A DNA stretch of 64,000 nt, taken from the NCBI GenBank assembly GCA_040285825.1, contig JAUPSS010000002.1:2604001-2668000 (forward strand), written 5' to 3'. The DNA comes from Eukaryota sp. TZLM1-RC (taxonomy: Eukaryota; Metamonada: BaSk clade). Below the pieces are notes generated by a model. It saw only the letters and a program-made list of their open reading frames with translations. It ran no database searches and was not told where the DNA came from. The position numbers and the translations under genes were made by a program. Of the stretch, positions 22,081-32,027 are shown one piece after another; within the stretch, counting starts at the first letter, position 1, and each line of letters begins with the position of its first letter.

Positions 22081-22728
22081 ATGGATCCTGATAACATAGC
22101 TAATACAGGAGTCATCTACTTTCCTAGTCTTTCTCCTCATCTCACCCCCAATATCGTCAGAAAACTCATGTCTCGCTTTGGGGAAGTTGACAGAATCTTT
22201 CTCCGTCCTGATCCCTCCTCTACTAAGAAGCGTAAACAAAGGTTTATTGATGGGTGGGTTGAATTTAAGGACAAACGCATTGCAAGAGCTGTTGCTGAAA
22301 TGCTTAATGGTAACCCAATTGGGGGAGAGAGCAAAACTAAGACACCTTATTATTATGATATGTGGAGTATTCGCTATCTTCCAAAGTTCAAGTGGCACCA
22401 TCTCACTGAACGTAGTGTTTACCAGAAAGCTGTTAGACAACAGCGTCTCCAAACAGAGATCAGACAGGCAAAGAGGGAAAACGAAACTCTTTTACAGTCA
22501 ATAGATCAATCCAAAATGTTAAAAGAAAAAGCAGAAAAAGCCAAGAAAAAGGCAAAAGAAACTAACAATGATGAAGTCGAAGCTCAATCCAAGGTTTACA
22601 ACAAATCAAATATTCACAGAGACTTTCATCAAGCAAAGCCAGCATCAATGGGGAATCTGGGTACGAGAAAGAGCGGTGAGATGGACAATGTTTTAAACCT
22701 CCTAACTAAGAAATCCAGAAGTGATTGA
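22081..22728 (+). CDS. ESF2: Pre-rRNA processing protein ESF2/ABT1
   Basis: 215-residue nucleolar RRM protein of the ESF2/ABT1 family, which acts in the small-subunit processome during early 18S rRNA maturation. It begins with the family-typical GVIYFPSLSPHLTP and RFGEVDRIFLRPD. The RRM continues with FIDGWVEFKDKRIA, then the ESF2-specific YYYDMWSIRYLPKFKWHHLTE. A charged coiled-coil tail (residues 120-165) and a basic C-terminus end it. Length and architecture fit the family; there is no intron. The ATG directly abuts the conserved start-proximal element. Ends with TGA, tail to tail with CEP44. Confidence 0.9.
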   Translation: MDPDNIANTGVIYFPSLSPHLTPNIVRKLMSRFGEVDRIFLRPDPSSTKKRKQRFIDGWVEFKDKRIARAVAEMLNGNPIGGESKTKTPYYYDMWSIRYLPKFKWHHLTERSVYQKAVRQQRLQTEIRQAKRENETLLQSIDQSKMLKEKAEKAKKKAKETNNDEVEAQSKVYNKSNIHRDFHQAKPASMGNLGTRKSGEMDNVLNLLTKKSRSD

Positions 22729-22911
22729 TTAATGTGTTTTTAGAATTATTATGCATTAGTTATTTAATCTTATTAGTGAATTCTTTTATCTGGCAACTAC
22801 CAATAATGTTTTGGGAAATTAAATTGAAACATCAATTCGTAAAATTATCATGGGATAATTTTATTTTTATTTGACCCAATTTTCATTTAACAAAAATTAA
22901 AATACAATAAA

Positions 22912-23718
22912 TTACTGCCCATTTTCATCTACTCTTTGCTCAATCATCTTAACTCGTACCTCCAAAGCAGCTAGTCTTTGCTCTATCAAAGACATTGTGG
23001 ACGATATCCTAGTGTTCATGGAGTTTAATGTTGAGGAAATTGCCTTTAAAGACATTTCACTTACATTAGCTTCATTCTCAAATGAGTCAATAACTTGTTG
23101 TTTATTTTCAATGTTAGGGTTGGGGTTAGTTTGTGATTGAGGTTTCGGCTTAATATAGTTTCTCGTTGGTTCGTTTGTAAATTCCACAGGCTGATCCTCA
23201 GTATCATCTATGGAAGTAGAGTCTCTGATTTGAATGGGTTGGAGGCGTGGGACTGGAGAAGGAACTGCTTTGGGACGGGGACGGGGTGGTGGTTCTTGGT
23301 CGCTTTTTCGATCCTTACTTTCTCTAACTGATATGACAACTCCTGTTCGTGATTGCTGTAATTGTTGGTTATGGGACTTAATAATGCGAATAATGTCCAG
23401 TACCATTTGCGTTCTCTTCTCGGTATAACCTTTGGTAAGGAATTGTGAAGGCGATAGAACTGGATTATAGTCAAACTCATTGCGCAGAATTTTATACAGG
23501 GTTTGAACAAAAGAAGAGTCATTGGAAGGACTGAGAGCATAGCCCTTACTTAAAAAATCCTGAGTAACTGGGCGGGAATATTTTACAAGACAATAAGAAA
23601 GAACTGGAAGGAAAGGAATAGGACTTCCTTGAGAAGCTGATCCATAGTCAACATCTTCTGGATATTTCAATGACCGAAGATCAGCCTGTAACCTTCGCAT
23701 AAGGTGAGGAACCTCCAT
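22912..23718 (-). CDS. CEP44: CEP44-like centriolar protein
   Basis: 268-residue protein whose first 120 residues match the CEP44 domain of centriole and spindle proteins: RRLQADLRSLKYPEDVDYGS, GSPIPFLPVLSYCLVKYSRP, FVQTLYKILRNEFDYNP, then LSPSQFLTKGYTEKR. A Pro/Arg-rich linker and a C-terminal coiled coil (ISSTLNSMNTRISSTMSLIE) follow. In animals CEP44 helps convert centrioles to centrosomes; here a basal-body role is likely. Its ATG is only 38 bp from the divergent ICMT start, so the two share one promoter interval. Confidence 0.82.
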   Translation of the reverse strand: MEVPHLMRRLQADLRSLKYPEDVDYGSASQGSPIPFLPVLSYCLVKYSRPVTQDFLSKGYALSPSNDSSFVQTLYKILRNEFDYNPVLSPSQFLTKGYTEKRTQMVLDIIRIIKSHNQQLQQSRTGVVISVRESKDRKSDQEPPPRPRPKAVPSPVPRLQPIQIRDSTSIDDTEDQPVEFTNEPTRNYIKPKPQSQTNPNPNIENKQQVIDSFENEANVSEMSLKAISSTLNSMNTRISSTMSLIEQRLAALEVRVKMIEQRVDENGQ

Positions 23719-23756
23719 CGTTGTTGGTCAATTTTTGGTGCTTTTTTGTGTTCCTT

Positions 23757-24326
23757 ATGTGGGAATTGTATGCATTTCTTCTACTGCTGATTTTCTTCCA
23801 TGTTTCAGAGTTCTCTCTATCGTACTACTTTCATCCCACAACAACTAGTAAGTCTTCATGGCTAATATCAACACCTTATGTAGTAGCAATGATTCTTGCC
23901 TTCACAGAATACTTTGTTGAACTTACATTCTTTACTTTCAAAACGTCACCTCGTTACAATGTCATATCGGTCATAGGATTGTTTGTTGTCATTCTCGCTG
24001 ACGCCTTCCGCAAGTTATCCATAATTACTGCAGGCCGGTCCTTCACTCATCAGATTGCTGTCAACAAGTCCTCACAGCATTCTCTTGTCACCTCAGGAAT
24101 TTATGCTTTCTCTCGCCATCCTTCCTACTTTGCATGGTTTTGGTGGTCCATCGGAACTCAAATCCTACTCAAGAATCCCTTGAGTTGTGTTGCTTATGCC
24201 ATTGTTTCTTGGAGATTCTTTGCTGACAGAATACCTTATGAAGAACAGTTTTTGGTCAAATTCTTTGGCCAAGATTATATTAGTTATCGGAATCGAGTCC
24301 CAACAAGAATCCCCTTTATTAAATAA
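23757..24326 (+). CDS. ICMT: Protein-S-isoprenylcysteine O-methyltransferase (ICMT/STE14)
   Basis: ER membrane enzyme that methylates the C-terminal prenylcysteine of CAAX proteins, using S-adenosylmethionine. Five or six hydrophobic helices are followed by the catalytic C-terminal signature: HSLVTSGIYAFSRHPSYFAW, a hairpin (WWSIGTQILLKNPLS), and FFADRIPYEEQFLVKFFGQD ending YRNRVPTRIPFIK. The RHPSYF and EEQFL...YxxYRxRVPxRIPF blocks hold the cofactor and active-site residues of the family. I start at the first in-frame ATG, 23757, giving 189 residues, close to fungal and animal lengths; the upstream open frame has no ATG. Confidence 0.9.
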   Translation: MWELYAFLLLLIFFHVSEFSLSYYFHPTTTSKSSWLISTPYVVAMILAFTEYFVELTFFTFKTSPRYNVISVIGLFVVILADAFRKLSIITAGRSFTHQIAVNKSSQHSLVTSGIYAFSRHPSYFAWFWWSIGTQILLKNPLSCVAYAIVSWRFFADRIPYEEQFLVKFFGQDYISYRNRVPTRIPFIK

Positions 24327-24430
24327 AAATTGATAACTGCATTGTTATAAATCTAAATTATTATTTAATTCTAACATCATTCCGTTTAACACGAAACAAT
24401 TGCTTGAATAAAAAATAGAAACAAAATTAA

Positions 24431-25030
24431 TCATATCAGTACATCAGCAATTACCCCCCAAAGAGAATCGGCAATCTCTGGAGCTGAGAGTTGAGGGTTA
24501 ACTGCAAAGGACTTACATTGATCATCGTAAGCAACATATCCAGAAATACTTTGTTCATCATTATAGTTCCACGATAGACGAGTAATGTTTTCATAGAGAG
24601 CCAGGTGTGTGCGAAGTACAGGCACTAATTGTTCCTCTGCTCTCTTCCTTTTAAGACGTTGTTGTTCACTTACAGTACTTTCATAGTCTACCTTGTCTGA
24701 GATTATGTCATGTAGTTCCGCTTTTCTCTTTGCTAAAAGGTCTTGTTCATTTTGCAGCGATTGTAATTGTTGTTCAAGTTCCTGTATAGTTGGTTGCGAA
24801 TCATCATTAAATGAGTGTATTTCCTTTTCTTGTGACGAAACACACGAGGTAAGTTCTTCTATAATCTTTTTCGCATCTGATTCACGCTGATTACGTAATG
24901 ATGTTGTTGTGTTCAATGTTTCCTTGAGAGAAGTAACCTTAGCCACATCACGTTCGCTTGCTGAAAAGAGAGGAAGAACCTCTTCTCTAAGCATCTGCTT
25001 TATTGTTGGAAGATCTACAGGTGCTTCCAT
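24431..25030 (-). CDS. SPC24: Spc24-like kinetochore (Ndc80 complex) subunit
   Basis: 199-residue protein with a central coiled coil (about residues 45-130, ELEQQLQSLQNEQDLLAKRK) and a small globular C-terminal domain. The C-terminus has the layout of Spc24: NITRLSWNYNDEQSISGYV, then FAVNPQLSAPEIADSLWGVI. Spc24 pairs with Spc25 and links the Ndc80 complex to the inner kinetochore. Short coiled-coil proteins are easy to misassign, but the R-L-x-W-N/D-Y...GYV pattern supports it. The ATG directly abuts the conserved start-proximal element at 25031-25055. Confidence 0.65.
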   Translation of the reverse strand: MEAPVDLPTIKQMLREEVLPLFSASERDVAKVTSLKETLNTTTSLRNQRESDAKKIIEELTSCVSSQEKEIHSFNDDSQPTIQELEQQLQSLQNEQDLLAKRKAELHDIISDKVDYESTVSEQQRLKRKRAEEQLVPVLRTHLALYENITRLSWNYNDEQSISGYVAYDDQCKSFAVNPQLSAPEIADSLWGVIADVLI

Positions 25031-25055
25031 TCTTCAAGATAATCTCTATAATGAT
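25031..25055 (-). promoter_or_regulatory. Near-palindromic start-proximal element, Spc24 gene
   Basis: On the minus strand ATCATTATAGAG then ATTATCTTGAAGA, ending directly at the ATG. Diverges from the other three at about six positions but keeps TTATAGA and TCT at the same spacing. Confidence 0.5.
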
Positions 25056-25080
25056 GGAATAAGTGTCCTTGATGAGTCCT

Positions 25081-25361
25081 TGATGAAGAGGGACTTTTTT
25101 GAACTCCAATTTAATTCCATAAATAGAAAATTTTGTTATGCCATCCTCTTTGAACCATCAACTGGGTTCTTTGAAGGTATACTGGTTCACCCTCACCATA
25201 TGACAGGGGTCTCATCACTATCAATACATTTGACGAAACAGTTCGATCACTATTCAGCAAACATATCAGATGGAATGGTTTTCCTTCTTAACCATCCAAA
25301 TGTTCCTTCCTTGAACAAAAGCCATTCAATATATTTATCTTTATCCTTAAATTCTCTATAA
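25081..25361 (+). CDS. Small unrecognised ORF
   Basis: About 92 codons from the first ATG (MKRDFFELQFNSINRKF...), with FCYAILFEPSTGFFEGILV and ISDGMVFLLNHPNVP. No membrane segment or known motif is visible. It lies 50 bp from the divergent Spc24 start and just before a LINE insertion, so it could be a small host gene or the surviving 5' end of a longer one. The open frame continues upstream without an ATG. Confidence 0.3.
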
Positions 25362-25369
25362 CATTAACG

Positions 25370-27330
25370 GTTTCTAGACCATTCTGGATTGAGTTAAAGA
25401 TATATTCAATGGCAATATTCCAGAAAAGAATGTTTTAAATTTAAAATACACTCTTCGAACATTACAGAAACGATTTATTGGAATGTGTGAAAATGATCTT
25501 TGTAAAGATATATGCAGCTCGGCTGTTTTAAATCAAGATCTTTACTCATTGTTATTGGAAGAGGGTGTTTGTGAAAACAAATCATCAGATTTTTCCTTTT
25601 TTGTAACCATTGTACCACGATGATTTGGATTGTGTGCCACTAATGAAGCATTTGTAACAAAATGAGATTATATTTGAATATCCTCATTAATCAATTATTA
25701 TCAAAAGACAAACGTATTTGTTCGAATTCACCTCAGCTCACTTTGCGACATGCTCTGAATTGTTCGAAAATGATAACTTATCGTTCTTCATTACATGATG
25801 CTGTTAGAGACACTGTTTTCTATATGGCACAAACTGCAAGAAAATCGTGTATCAAAGAGCCACTGCTGAAGGAAACACTGTTTCTGAATAATTTTGGTTC
25901 TGATGATAGAGGTAATGTATACTGTGATTGGATTGAGAACTCTGAAGCTATTGTTGACTTTGTCTCATGTATTGTTGCAAATGATACTTTAATTCACAGA
26001 AGACAATTTAATCCTGTAAGTGTTCTTGAATTTAAAGCAAAAGAAAAACATAGAAAATATGACAAAGGTATTGAAGAAGCTAATGCTGGTAGAAATACAC
26101 AACTAGCTTTTATTGCTTTTGATAAACGGAAGATTATCAGATGAAGCAGAAACTTTTTTGAATGACTTCCAAAAATTGGTTCAAAATCTAAAACTAAACT
26201 AAAAATCCCGCTTTCGATAATTTTTTAGAGGATATTCGTGATAGCTCTGCTGCTGCTTCAGTAACTCAAATTCCCTATGCTTATGTACTTTTTTTAAACA
26301 ACAATGAATGGCTTTTAAACATGCGTTTTCGTTGTTTTCTGTGACCAAACAATTTGCCCAATCATTTAACTTGTAAATGTGGTAAACCTTTTTTGTTTAC
26401 TCATCTTTTGAGCTGTAAACATTTCATTACATTTAGAAGCAAAGTGCATAATAATGTCAGTGACCAGATTTATGTAATGTGTAAATCATATCGAGTAGAT
26501 TCCTTCTTAGAACCGCTGTTATCAAAATTAATTCTTGATGACCCCAATATTGATACTACGCGTTACAACAGAGCTTCTATGGGTCCGACAAGAGGTGATC
26601 TAGTTGTTCCTGGTTTAAATGGTAGTTTTACTATTTTAGACGCCATGTCTATTGACCCTTGTAATTCCTCTAACGAACATCTCATTAACTCGGATGTAAA
26701 TAATCCTCTTCTTGCAGGCCAAAAATATAAAATTGCTAAATATGCGAAACCCATTTCCTCGGTTAATGAAAATTCTCATGCCCAATATAATTTATGTCCA
26801 TTTGTTTTTTCTTTGCTTGGATCTCTAGGTAAGGCTGCTATGGCTTTCCTCGAGGATTTTGTTGTAGTTGTAAAGGAAAGAACTGGAAGAATTTTCAATC
26901 GTGTTTACTGGCAAAACAGGATTGTATTTTCTATTTTTAAGGGAATGGTAAAACCGATTTCTGATTCACTGTCTTCTTTTGGGAAGTTTTCTGAATCTTT
27001 GGCAATTAATTATTTTGATGTAGGGGAGGCAGGCTTTGAGGATGTGGAGTTTTATTTGTGTATTTTATGTTTTCATATTCGTTGCTGAATAAATATAAGG
27101 AATTGTTTTCAAAAAATTGGTTCAAGAAATAACAACGAAAAGATTTGATATTTGTTATGGCGTTCTCGGATTCAATTTGCCATTGTTAATAGATTACCTC
27201 GGTTTTTCAATCGAATAAGAGAAGTTTTAGCTAGACAGCAAGCAGATCAAGATTGTGTAGAGGAAATCTTGGTTCAATGAATTTCGTCCCATTAGTTATG
27301 AATTAATTTAATCAAGTGCACATGTTCAAT
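25370..27330 (+). mobile_element. RLE-type LINE, family B, split by a family-A copy
   Basis: Family-B element in two parts, 25370-26184 and 27110-27330. Part one holds decayed pre-knuckle sequence, the knuckle CSNSPQLTLRHALNC, SSLHDAVRDTVFYMAQ, and the nuclease-like block DDRGNVYCDWIENSEAIVDF. Part two is the C-terminal region, recognisable from the antisense copies at 38.1 and 54.0-54.2 kb (KRFDI..WRSRIQFAI, then RREALARQQ-like sequence) and the shared 3' end GTCCCATTAGTTATG. Several stops break the ORF. Confidence 0.8.
26185..27109 (+). mobile_element. 5'-truncated family-A LINE nested in family B
   Basis: Starts abruptly at KNPAFDNFLEDIRDSS and carries the complete family-A C-terminus: CKCGKPFLFTHLLSC, FRSKVHNNVSDQIYVMCKSY, RGDLVVPGLNGSFTILDAMS and YWQNRIVFSIFKGMVK. 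Flanked by an imperfect 15-16 bp target duplication, CAAAAATTGGTTCAA at 26170-26184 and a copy with one extra A at 27110-27125. A TGA replaces Trp in FLWPNN at about 26341. Over 26.2-27.1 kb it closely matches the copy at 54.4-55.3 kb. Confidence 0.88.
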
Positions 27331-27969
27331 AAATATTATGTCACATTCAAATGTTATTTGATGGTAAAAGATACTGCTTCTGCATCGGTCTTCATGCTAG
27401 ACATGACGTGCTTGCCAGTCTCTATTTTTCTTTCTGATTAAAGTGTGGTGGTGTGTTGTGATCTTGTTCATTCTTAATATAGTGTGTAATAAAGTCCAAA
27501 AAACAAATAATTGCACATTTTTATCTACATTTATAATGTGACACTATATTCAAGAATGTTCTTTCATTTAAGGCAATGACAAAAAATGTTTTCAACGAGG
27601 TTTTTATGAGGTGTTGGTGCTCATTGTGTACTTCGAGACGTCTGCGTCTTGTTGGAGGAGCAATATGTTGAACGTATGTACAACGGGGGTCAGAATATAA
27701 CAGTGACTGAGGAGTCCATTGAGTTAAAATCAGCCATGAGAGTAGTTGTTCGTTTGACGAAAAACTACATTTATGAACTAAAGGGGGATTTCTAGAGGAA
27801 ATGCATCTCAATTGAATTGCACAAACTTAGTTTATACTATCACCTTACACAATAGCTATAGCATTTAAATTGATTGATTCAAATTTGGATTCAAATTAAA
27901 TGTCCTATAATAAAACAACTGAATGGTAAACAGTTTATAATAAAGTACAAAAGAATCTAAAAACTACAT
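27330..27969. other. AT-rich spacer, no gene seen
   Basis: About 640 bp between the LINE and the SF-assemblin gene. A 96-codon minus-strand frame (27521-27811) has no ATG context, motif or composition to support it. Confidence 0.6.
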
Positions 27970-29144
27970 TTAATTATCACCAAACTTAGATGAAAAATCT
28001 TCCAAAATGTGAGTCATTTGCTGCTCCGTCTTTTCCCGAATTCTGGCTTCAGTTTCAACATACTCCTTAATCTCGCCCATTTCGGCATCACGAACCTTTC
28101 TTTCGTCTTCCAATTGAGTAGTGAGCTGTAATATTTGCTGAGACATTTGGTTAAACTTGGCTTCCATTTCCTGGGCTCTTTTCTTTGCTTTTGCTTCTTC
28201 TTCTTCTCTAGCAAGCTTGATGGGCATCATTTTATAATCAAACATTCTCAACCAAGTTTCTTTACCATCCCTAATGAAATCAATTCCTTCATTAATCATT
28301 TTCATCTTTTCAGCGTCATCTTTGCCTCTCTGTTCTCGTTCTACGTCCAGCTGAGCACGCAAATCAGCAATATCCCGTTGCAATTGAAAAACAAGTTGAT
28401 CATCAGAATTTTCAGTTCCCCTGATAGTAAGTTCTTCCAAAGATCGTTCTATTCTGACTAGTCCATTATCAAGACGTTGAGTGGTGGTCAAAAGATCTTG
28501 CACTTCCTTGACTCTAGACTCACGTTCACGGTCCACTCGGTTAGAAATATCAGTAATACGTTGATCAAGGGTTTGGAACATTCTGATCCGGGCTTCTTCA
28601 CTTTCAGCAACCTGTCGTTTCATTGATGTAATCATGGCCTCTACCTTGATGAACCTCTCTTCAATCTTGATGGCAAGGTTCTTGGCGAAGGTAGAGTTGA
28701 GAGAGCGGCGAGTCTGTTCTTCATTTTCAAACTCAGACTGAAGGCGGTTACATTGAGTACGGAGCTGTTCGACTTCGTTTTGTACCTCCTTGTACTTGAG
28801 CATATCCTTGGCCTCACGTTGCTTGAGTTCGGCTTCCTCGTTAGCAAAGGTTCTAGACATTCGTTCTTCGGATTCTTCTCTCCGAGCTGACTGGGGGACG
28901 GCAGACTTGGTACGAGGTGTGATGGCAGTGGATTCGAGACGAGCTTGAATTGAATTGAGACGGTGTTGGGTGGGGGTTTCAGGAACTGAGGTCAATGGGT
29001 AAACACACAAATCATACTGTCACGACCAAGGTCTCTAACGCGAGAAGAACGAGCAGTTGTTGCACCAAGAAAGGGTGTCTTGGGTTTAGAAGAGAGATCA
29101 GATACCGAAAGAGGACGACGGGGGGATGAGGGAAAAGTAGCCAT
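27970..29144 (-). CDS. SF-assemblin / beta-giardin-type coiled-coil protein, two exons
   Basis: 380-residue coiled-coil protein of the SF-assemblin family, which forms striated fibres attached to basal bodies. A Ser/Thr/Pro head (MATFPSSPRRPLSVSDLSSK) precedes a long heptad rod with the family's typical start, QHRLNSIQARLES, and a regular pattern through LNSTFAKNLAIKIEERFIKV to the end. Exon 1 (29018-29144) and exon 2 (27970-28985) are joined by removing a 32-nt intron at 28986-29017 (GTATGATT...GACCTCAG), giving RDIPETP across the junction and 1143 nt in frame. Without splicing the head is lost, so the ATG at 29144 is preferred. Confidence 0.85.
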
Positions 29145-29874
29145 TGATTATAAAGTAGGTTGGTAAACTGAAAGCAAAACCTTTTACAGAAACTTTATCA
29201 ATGAAACAATTCATTTGCTTCATCAAGCACATACTGACTGTTGATAGGCAAACATTGTATTTGTTTATTATTTATAAAACGTATTTTATATTCCAGTGGT
29301 GTTTGGTGTTCGGTGGCCGGAAAAAACATCTTCATTCAACGAAACCACATCTCTTCGGTGCGATAATCTTCAGTACCCGAACTTGTCGTCAGCGACACTG
29401 ACTTTGGGGCTGGCATCGAAACAGTTTTACTGAAATTGCTGCTATAGTGTGGATTGTTAATCTTTTAAAACTTGATTGTTCTTTTTTGAGACAAGGATAA
29501 TACTCGCAAAAGTCCATGATACAGTATATGACCAACCTATTTGCGTTTTTCAGTCCTACAAAATCCAATGGTTACCAATGACCTTTGCTTTCAATTTTCA
29601 TTCATAACTTTGACAAAAATTCTTTTGGTGAAACCTATTTCTGTTGCTAATCAATTGTAATCTGTTGTTACAGAGATTGGTGCATTGGAATGTTGGAAAT
29701 GGATCAAAAAAATAACAATAAAATTAAGTTACTTCAAGAAAATTACCTCTACCAAGACCTCATTTTGGGGTATGAAGTAAAACAATTTTAAGTTTGTTGT
29801 TTAATTTGTCTTTGGAATAAATTAAATTGCAGTAAAAAACCGACCTCATTTACATATATCTTCAAGGACAACCC
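29145..29874. other. Spacer, no gene supported
   Basis: Short open frames only. A piece near 29690-29780 (MDQKNNNKIKLLQENYLYQD) could be an upstream exon of the next gene, ending at GTATGA and rejoining after the TTGCAG at about 29832; I could not confirm this. Confidence 0.35.
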
Positions 29875-30576
29875 ATGGCTGATGCCTTTACTCAGCGACT
29901 TCACAGCATGTCAAAGTCGGAACTAATAGATTTGGTTCTACATTATCGTTCCAAATGTCAAGAAACAACTTCACCTCGTTCTACACAGTTTACAGATTCT
30001 ACATTCCAAGGAACCCGTTTCTCTAGGATTAAAACCCCTCCCCGTGGATATTGGAAGAAAACTTCTCCATCTACCCCCAAAACACCCAGATCTTCCACTC
30101 TGACTCCTGCTCCTTCTACACACGAGTCCCTTGTCAAACCACTTAACCCTTATCAACTTCATGAGTCTTTAGAGTCTTCATTGTCCACAATATTACGGCA
30201 CATTCAGTCCCTCAAGAAGGAATTAATTGTTACCCCATTGTCCCAAAGAGACAGGAAGCGGACAATAAAACAAACAATCCAAGATTGTAGTGATGTTATC
30301 TCTGATTTGAAGTTTATTCAGTCCATATGTTCAAAAACGAGTGTACCAGAAAAATTAATTGAAATTCAAACCCAAGTTGACTCACCTATACAACAACTAA
30401 AACAGCTTACAGCTTGCTTTGACACTGAAGGTCAGCTATTAGATGTGGTTACTAGGTATGACGTGACACGTGATGATGTGGCACTTGATGATGTAATGGG
30501 CGACGTCAGGGATAATGGTTCTGATAGTGTAGATAGTGATGATTTAAATGAAACTTTTGAAAAGGTTATAAGTTGA
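29875..30576 (+). CDS. Unrecognised Ser/Thr-rich helical protein
   Basis: Intact 233-residue ORF with a good first ATG. Residues 1-30 form a helix (MSKSELIDLVLHYRSKCQE). Residues 33-85 are a basic Ser/Thr/Pro segment with many S/T-P sites (KTPPRGYWKKTSPSTPKTP), likely phosphorylated. Residues 95-180 are helical. The end is strongly acidic with imperfect repeats of D-D-V (YDVTRDDVALDDVMGDV). The layout suggests a cytoskeletal or cell-cycle protein, but I recognise no family. Confidence 0.6.
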   Translation: MADAFTQRLHSMSKSELIDLVLHYRSKCQETTSPRSTQFTDSTFQGTRFSRIKTPPRGYWKKTSPSTPKTPRSSTLTPAPSTHESLVKPLNPYQLHESLESSLSTILRHIQSLKKELIVTPLSQRDRKRTIKQTIQDCSDVISDLKFIQSICSKTSVPEKLIEIQTQVDSPIQQLKQLTACFDTEGQLLDVVTRYDVTRDDVALDDVMGDVRDNGSDSVDSDDLNETFEKVIS

Positions 30577-30692
30577 TTTCTTTATAATTATTTTATTTTT
30601 ATTTAATTCAATAAATTATTCAATAAATTTTTTAATGTCGAATCATTGTACACACCATCAATACTCCTTATAAAGATCATGTTTTGCCGTTT

Positions 30693-31179
30693 CTAGCCAA
30701 TCCCTGAGCCTTCCATTAAGTCTTGTCCCCCAAACTCAATCTGCATATGCTGATGTTTCTTTCTAAAACCAAGTTTTTCGTAGAATTGAACAGCTTCCAG
30801 TCTTGAATCAAGAATTACTTTAAAAGAATCTTGACGCGCCAGAGCTACCAACTGTTCAACTAACAAGTCCAAAGGTTCTATAACCTTGTCTAACAACAAT
30901 ATCCTCAATATGAGACATTGTACCCATTGGATTTACATATTTTGGTTCCTAAATTAATGTTCCTGATGCTACAACCTCTTGAGATTCCATGTGTTCAATA
31001 ACTTTTACTGTTATAATCAATGGCAGGTTGGATATTTGTTCTTTAAAAGTTTCAAAAGAAACTTCCCCTGTACTACTTAGTTCATCCATAGTTTCTAGAA
31101 AACCCTTGTAGTTGTCGCTAGGCTGTAGATTTCTCAATAGAAAGCGATGACCCTTCGAGACAAAGTACAGGTCGCACAT
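30693..31179 (-). pseudogene. GNA1: Broken glucosamine-6-phosphate N-acetyltransferase (GNA1)
   Basis: GNAT-family sequence matching GNA1, the enzyme that makes N-acetylglucosamine-6-phosphate for UDP-GlcNAc. N-terminal part: FLLRNLQPSDNYKGFLETMD and VIEHMESQEVVASGTLI. C-terminal part: QDSFKVILDSRLEAVQFYEK and LGFRKKHQHMQIEF, with the family's active-site Tyr region. Two lesions lie between them. An in-frame TAG follows TLI (about 30956), after which the frame goes on EPKYVNP...SHIEDIVVRQGYR. Then a frame change removes the acetyl-CoA pyrophosphate loop (normally R-G-x-G-x-G) just after GYR. No GT...AG intron explains both. TAG ends intact genes here, so readthrough by reassignment is unlikely. 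Confidence 0.8.
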
Positions 31180-31189
31180 AAAGCTATTC

Positions 31190-31857
31190 AGTACTTTAAT
31201 CTTAAAAAGTAAGTATTAAATTACGAAGGTTTGGAGACAGTTTTTTCATCTCAACCTGAATAATTCTAATAGCTTTAAAGCCTCTCTCTCAGTACCCTTC
31301 CTGCTAGTTGGTGATGATGATCAACGTTTCAGTGAATTTTTGCCCCAAACTTCAATAGTTTTTTTCAGTATATTTTCATGTTTGGTGACATTGATTTTTC
31401 AACAACCGATTCTTGAAAATTATGTCTTCCACTATTGACCCTGTTTCTTCTACGAGGATAAACAAGGACACCATAGTTTTAATGTTGGTTAATGTTTGTT
31501 TTAATGTTTTTTGTAAAACTGAATTCATTTGAGGTACTTCCCAACCTAAGTCAATTTCATTAAAAATTATTGCATTTCGTAGCTTGTGTCCTTACAACAG
31601 GAGATTGATTCCTTTTCACCAAATATTTTTTCTCATTGTTGTAAAGCTATAGTAGAGGCAATCTTGTGATTTTAGTTGATTGCAAAAATCCAAAAAGTTT
31701 TCAGTTATCAAAGCGGACAAACATGGAAAATCTCTTTCAAAAAGGTCTTTCAGTAAAAAGAAAAGGTCACATCAATGCTGAGGTAATATCTCTAGAAGAT
31801 TGTGTAATTCTTACCAACAAATGTTTTGACAGAGGTTCATCGGTCCAGCTTAAATAC
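31190..31857 (+). other. Decayed ORF interrupted by the gag-only LTR element
   Basis: An open frame at 31666-31857 (VDCKNPKSFQLSKRTNMENL, GHINAEVISLEDCVILTNK, KYL) is cut by the LTR element whose TSD starts at 31858. On the far side (33934 onward) short frames such as KFIKGCYLITVSEDFHNISW may continue it. No family recognised. Confidence 0.3.
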
Positions 31858-31861
31858 CTTG

Positions 31862-32001
31862 TGTTGTTGTTGAACTCAAATTGAATTAGTAGGTTTCTTT
31901 GTATTTCGACTGATGACGTCATACTCATTTATGAATCAGTTTTATTAATAAACAACAGATTTCTCTCTCTCCTTCGTGTGTTCATCTGCCTAACGGCATC
32001 A
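31862..32001 (+). repeat. LTR 1 of the gag-only dimer
   Basis: 140 bp, TGTTGTTG...GGCATCA; identical by eye to LTR 2. Confidence 0.9.
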
Positions 32002-32027
32002 ATAATTATTGGCCCTTCTTATTTCAG

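Noticed and set aside
25719-25731. tRNA B-box-like GTTCGAATTC
   Set aside because: It lies inside the LINE family-B knuckle coding sequence and there is no cloverleaf around it.
27521-27811. 96-codon minus-strand ORF
   Set aside because: No ATG context, motif or homologous copy; ordinary chance length.
30956-30958. TAG in GNA1 as a reassigned sense codon
   Set aside because: TAG ends the beta-amylase and both transporter genes, and GNA1 has a second lesion.
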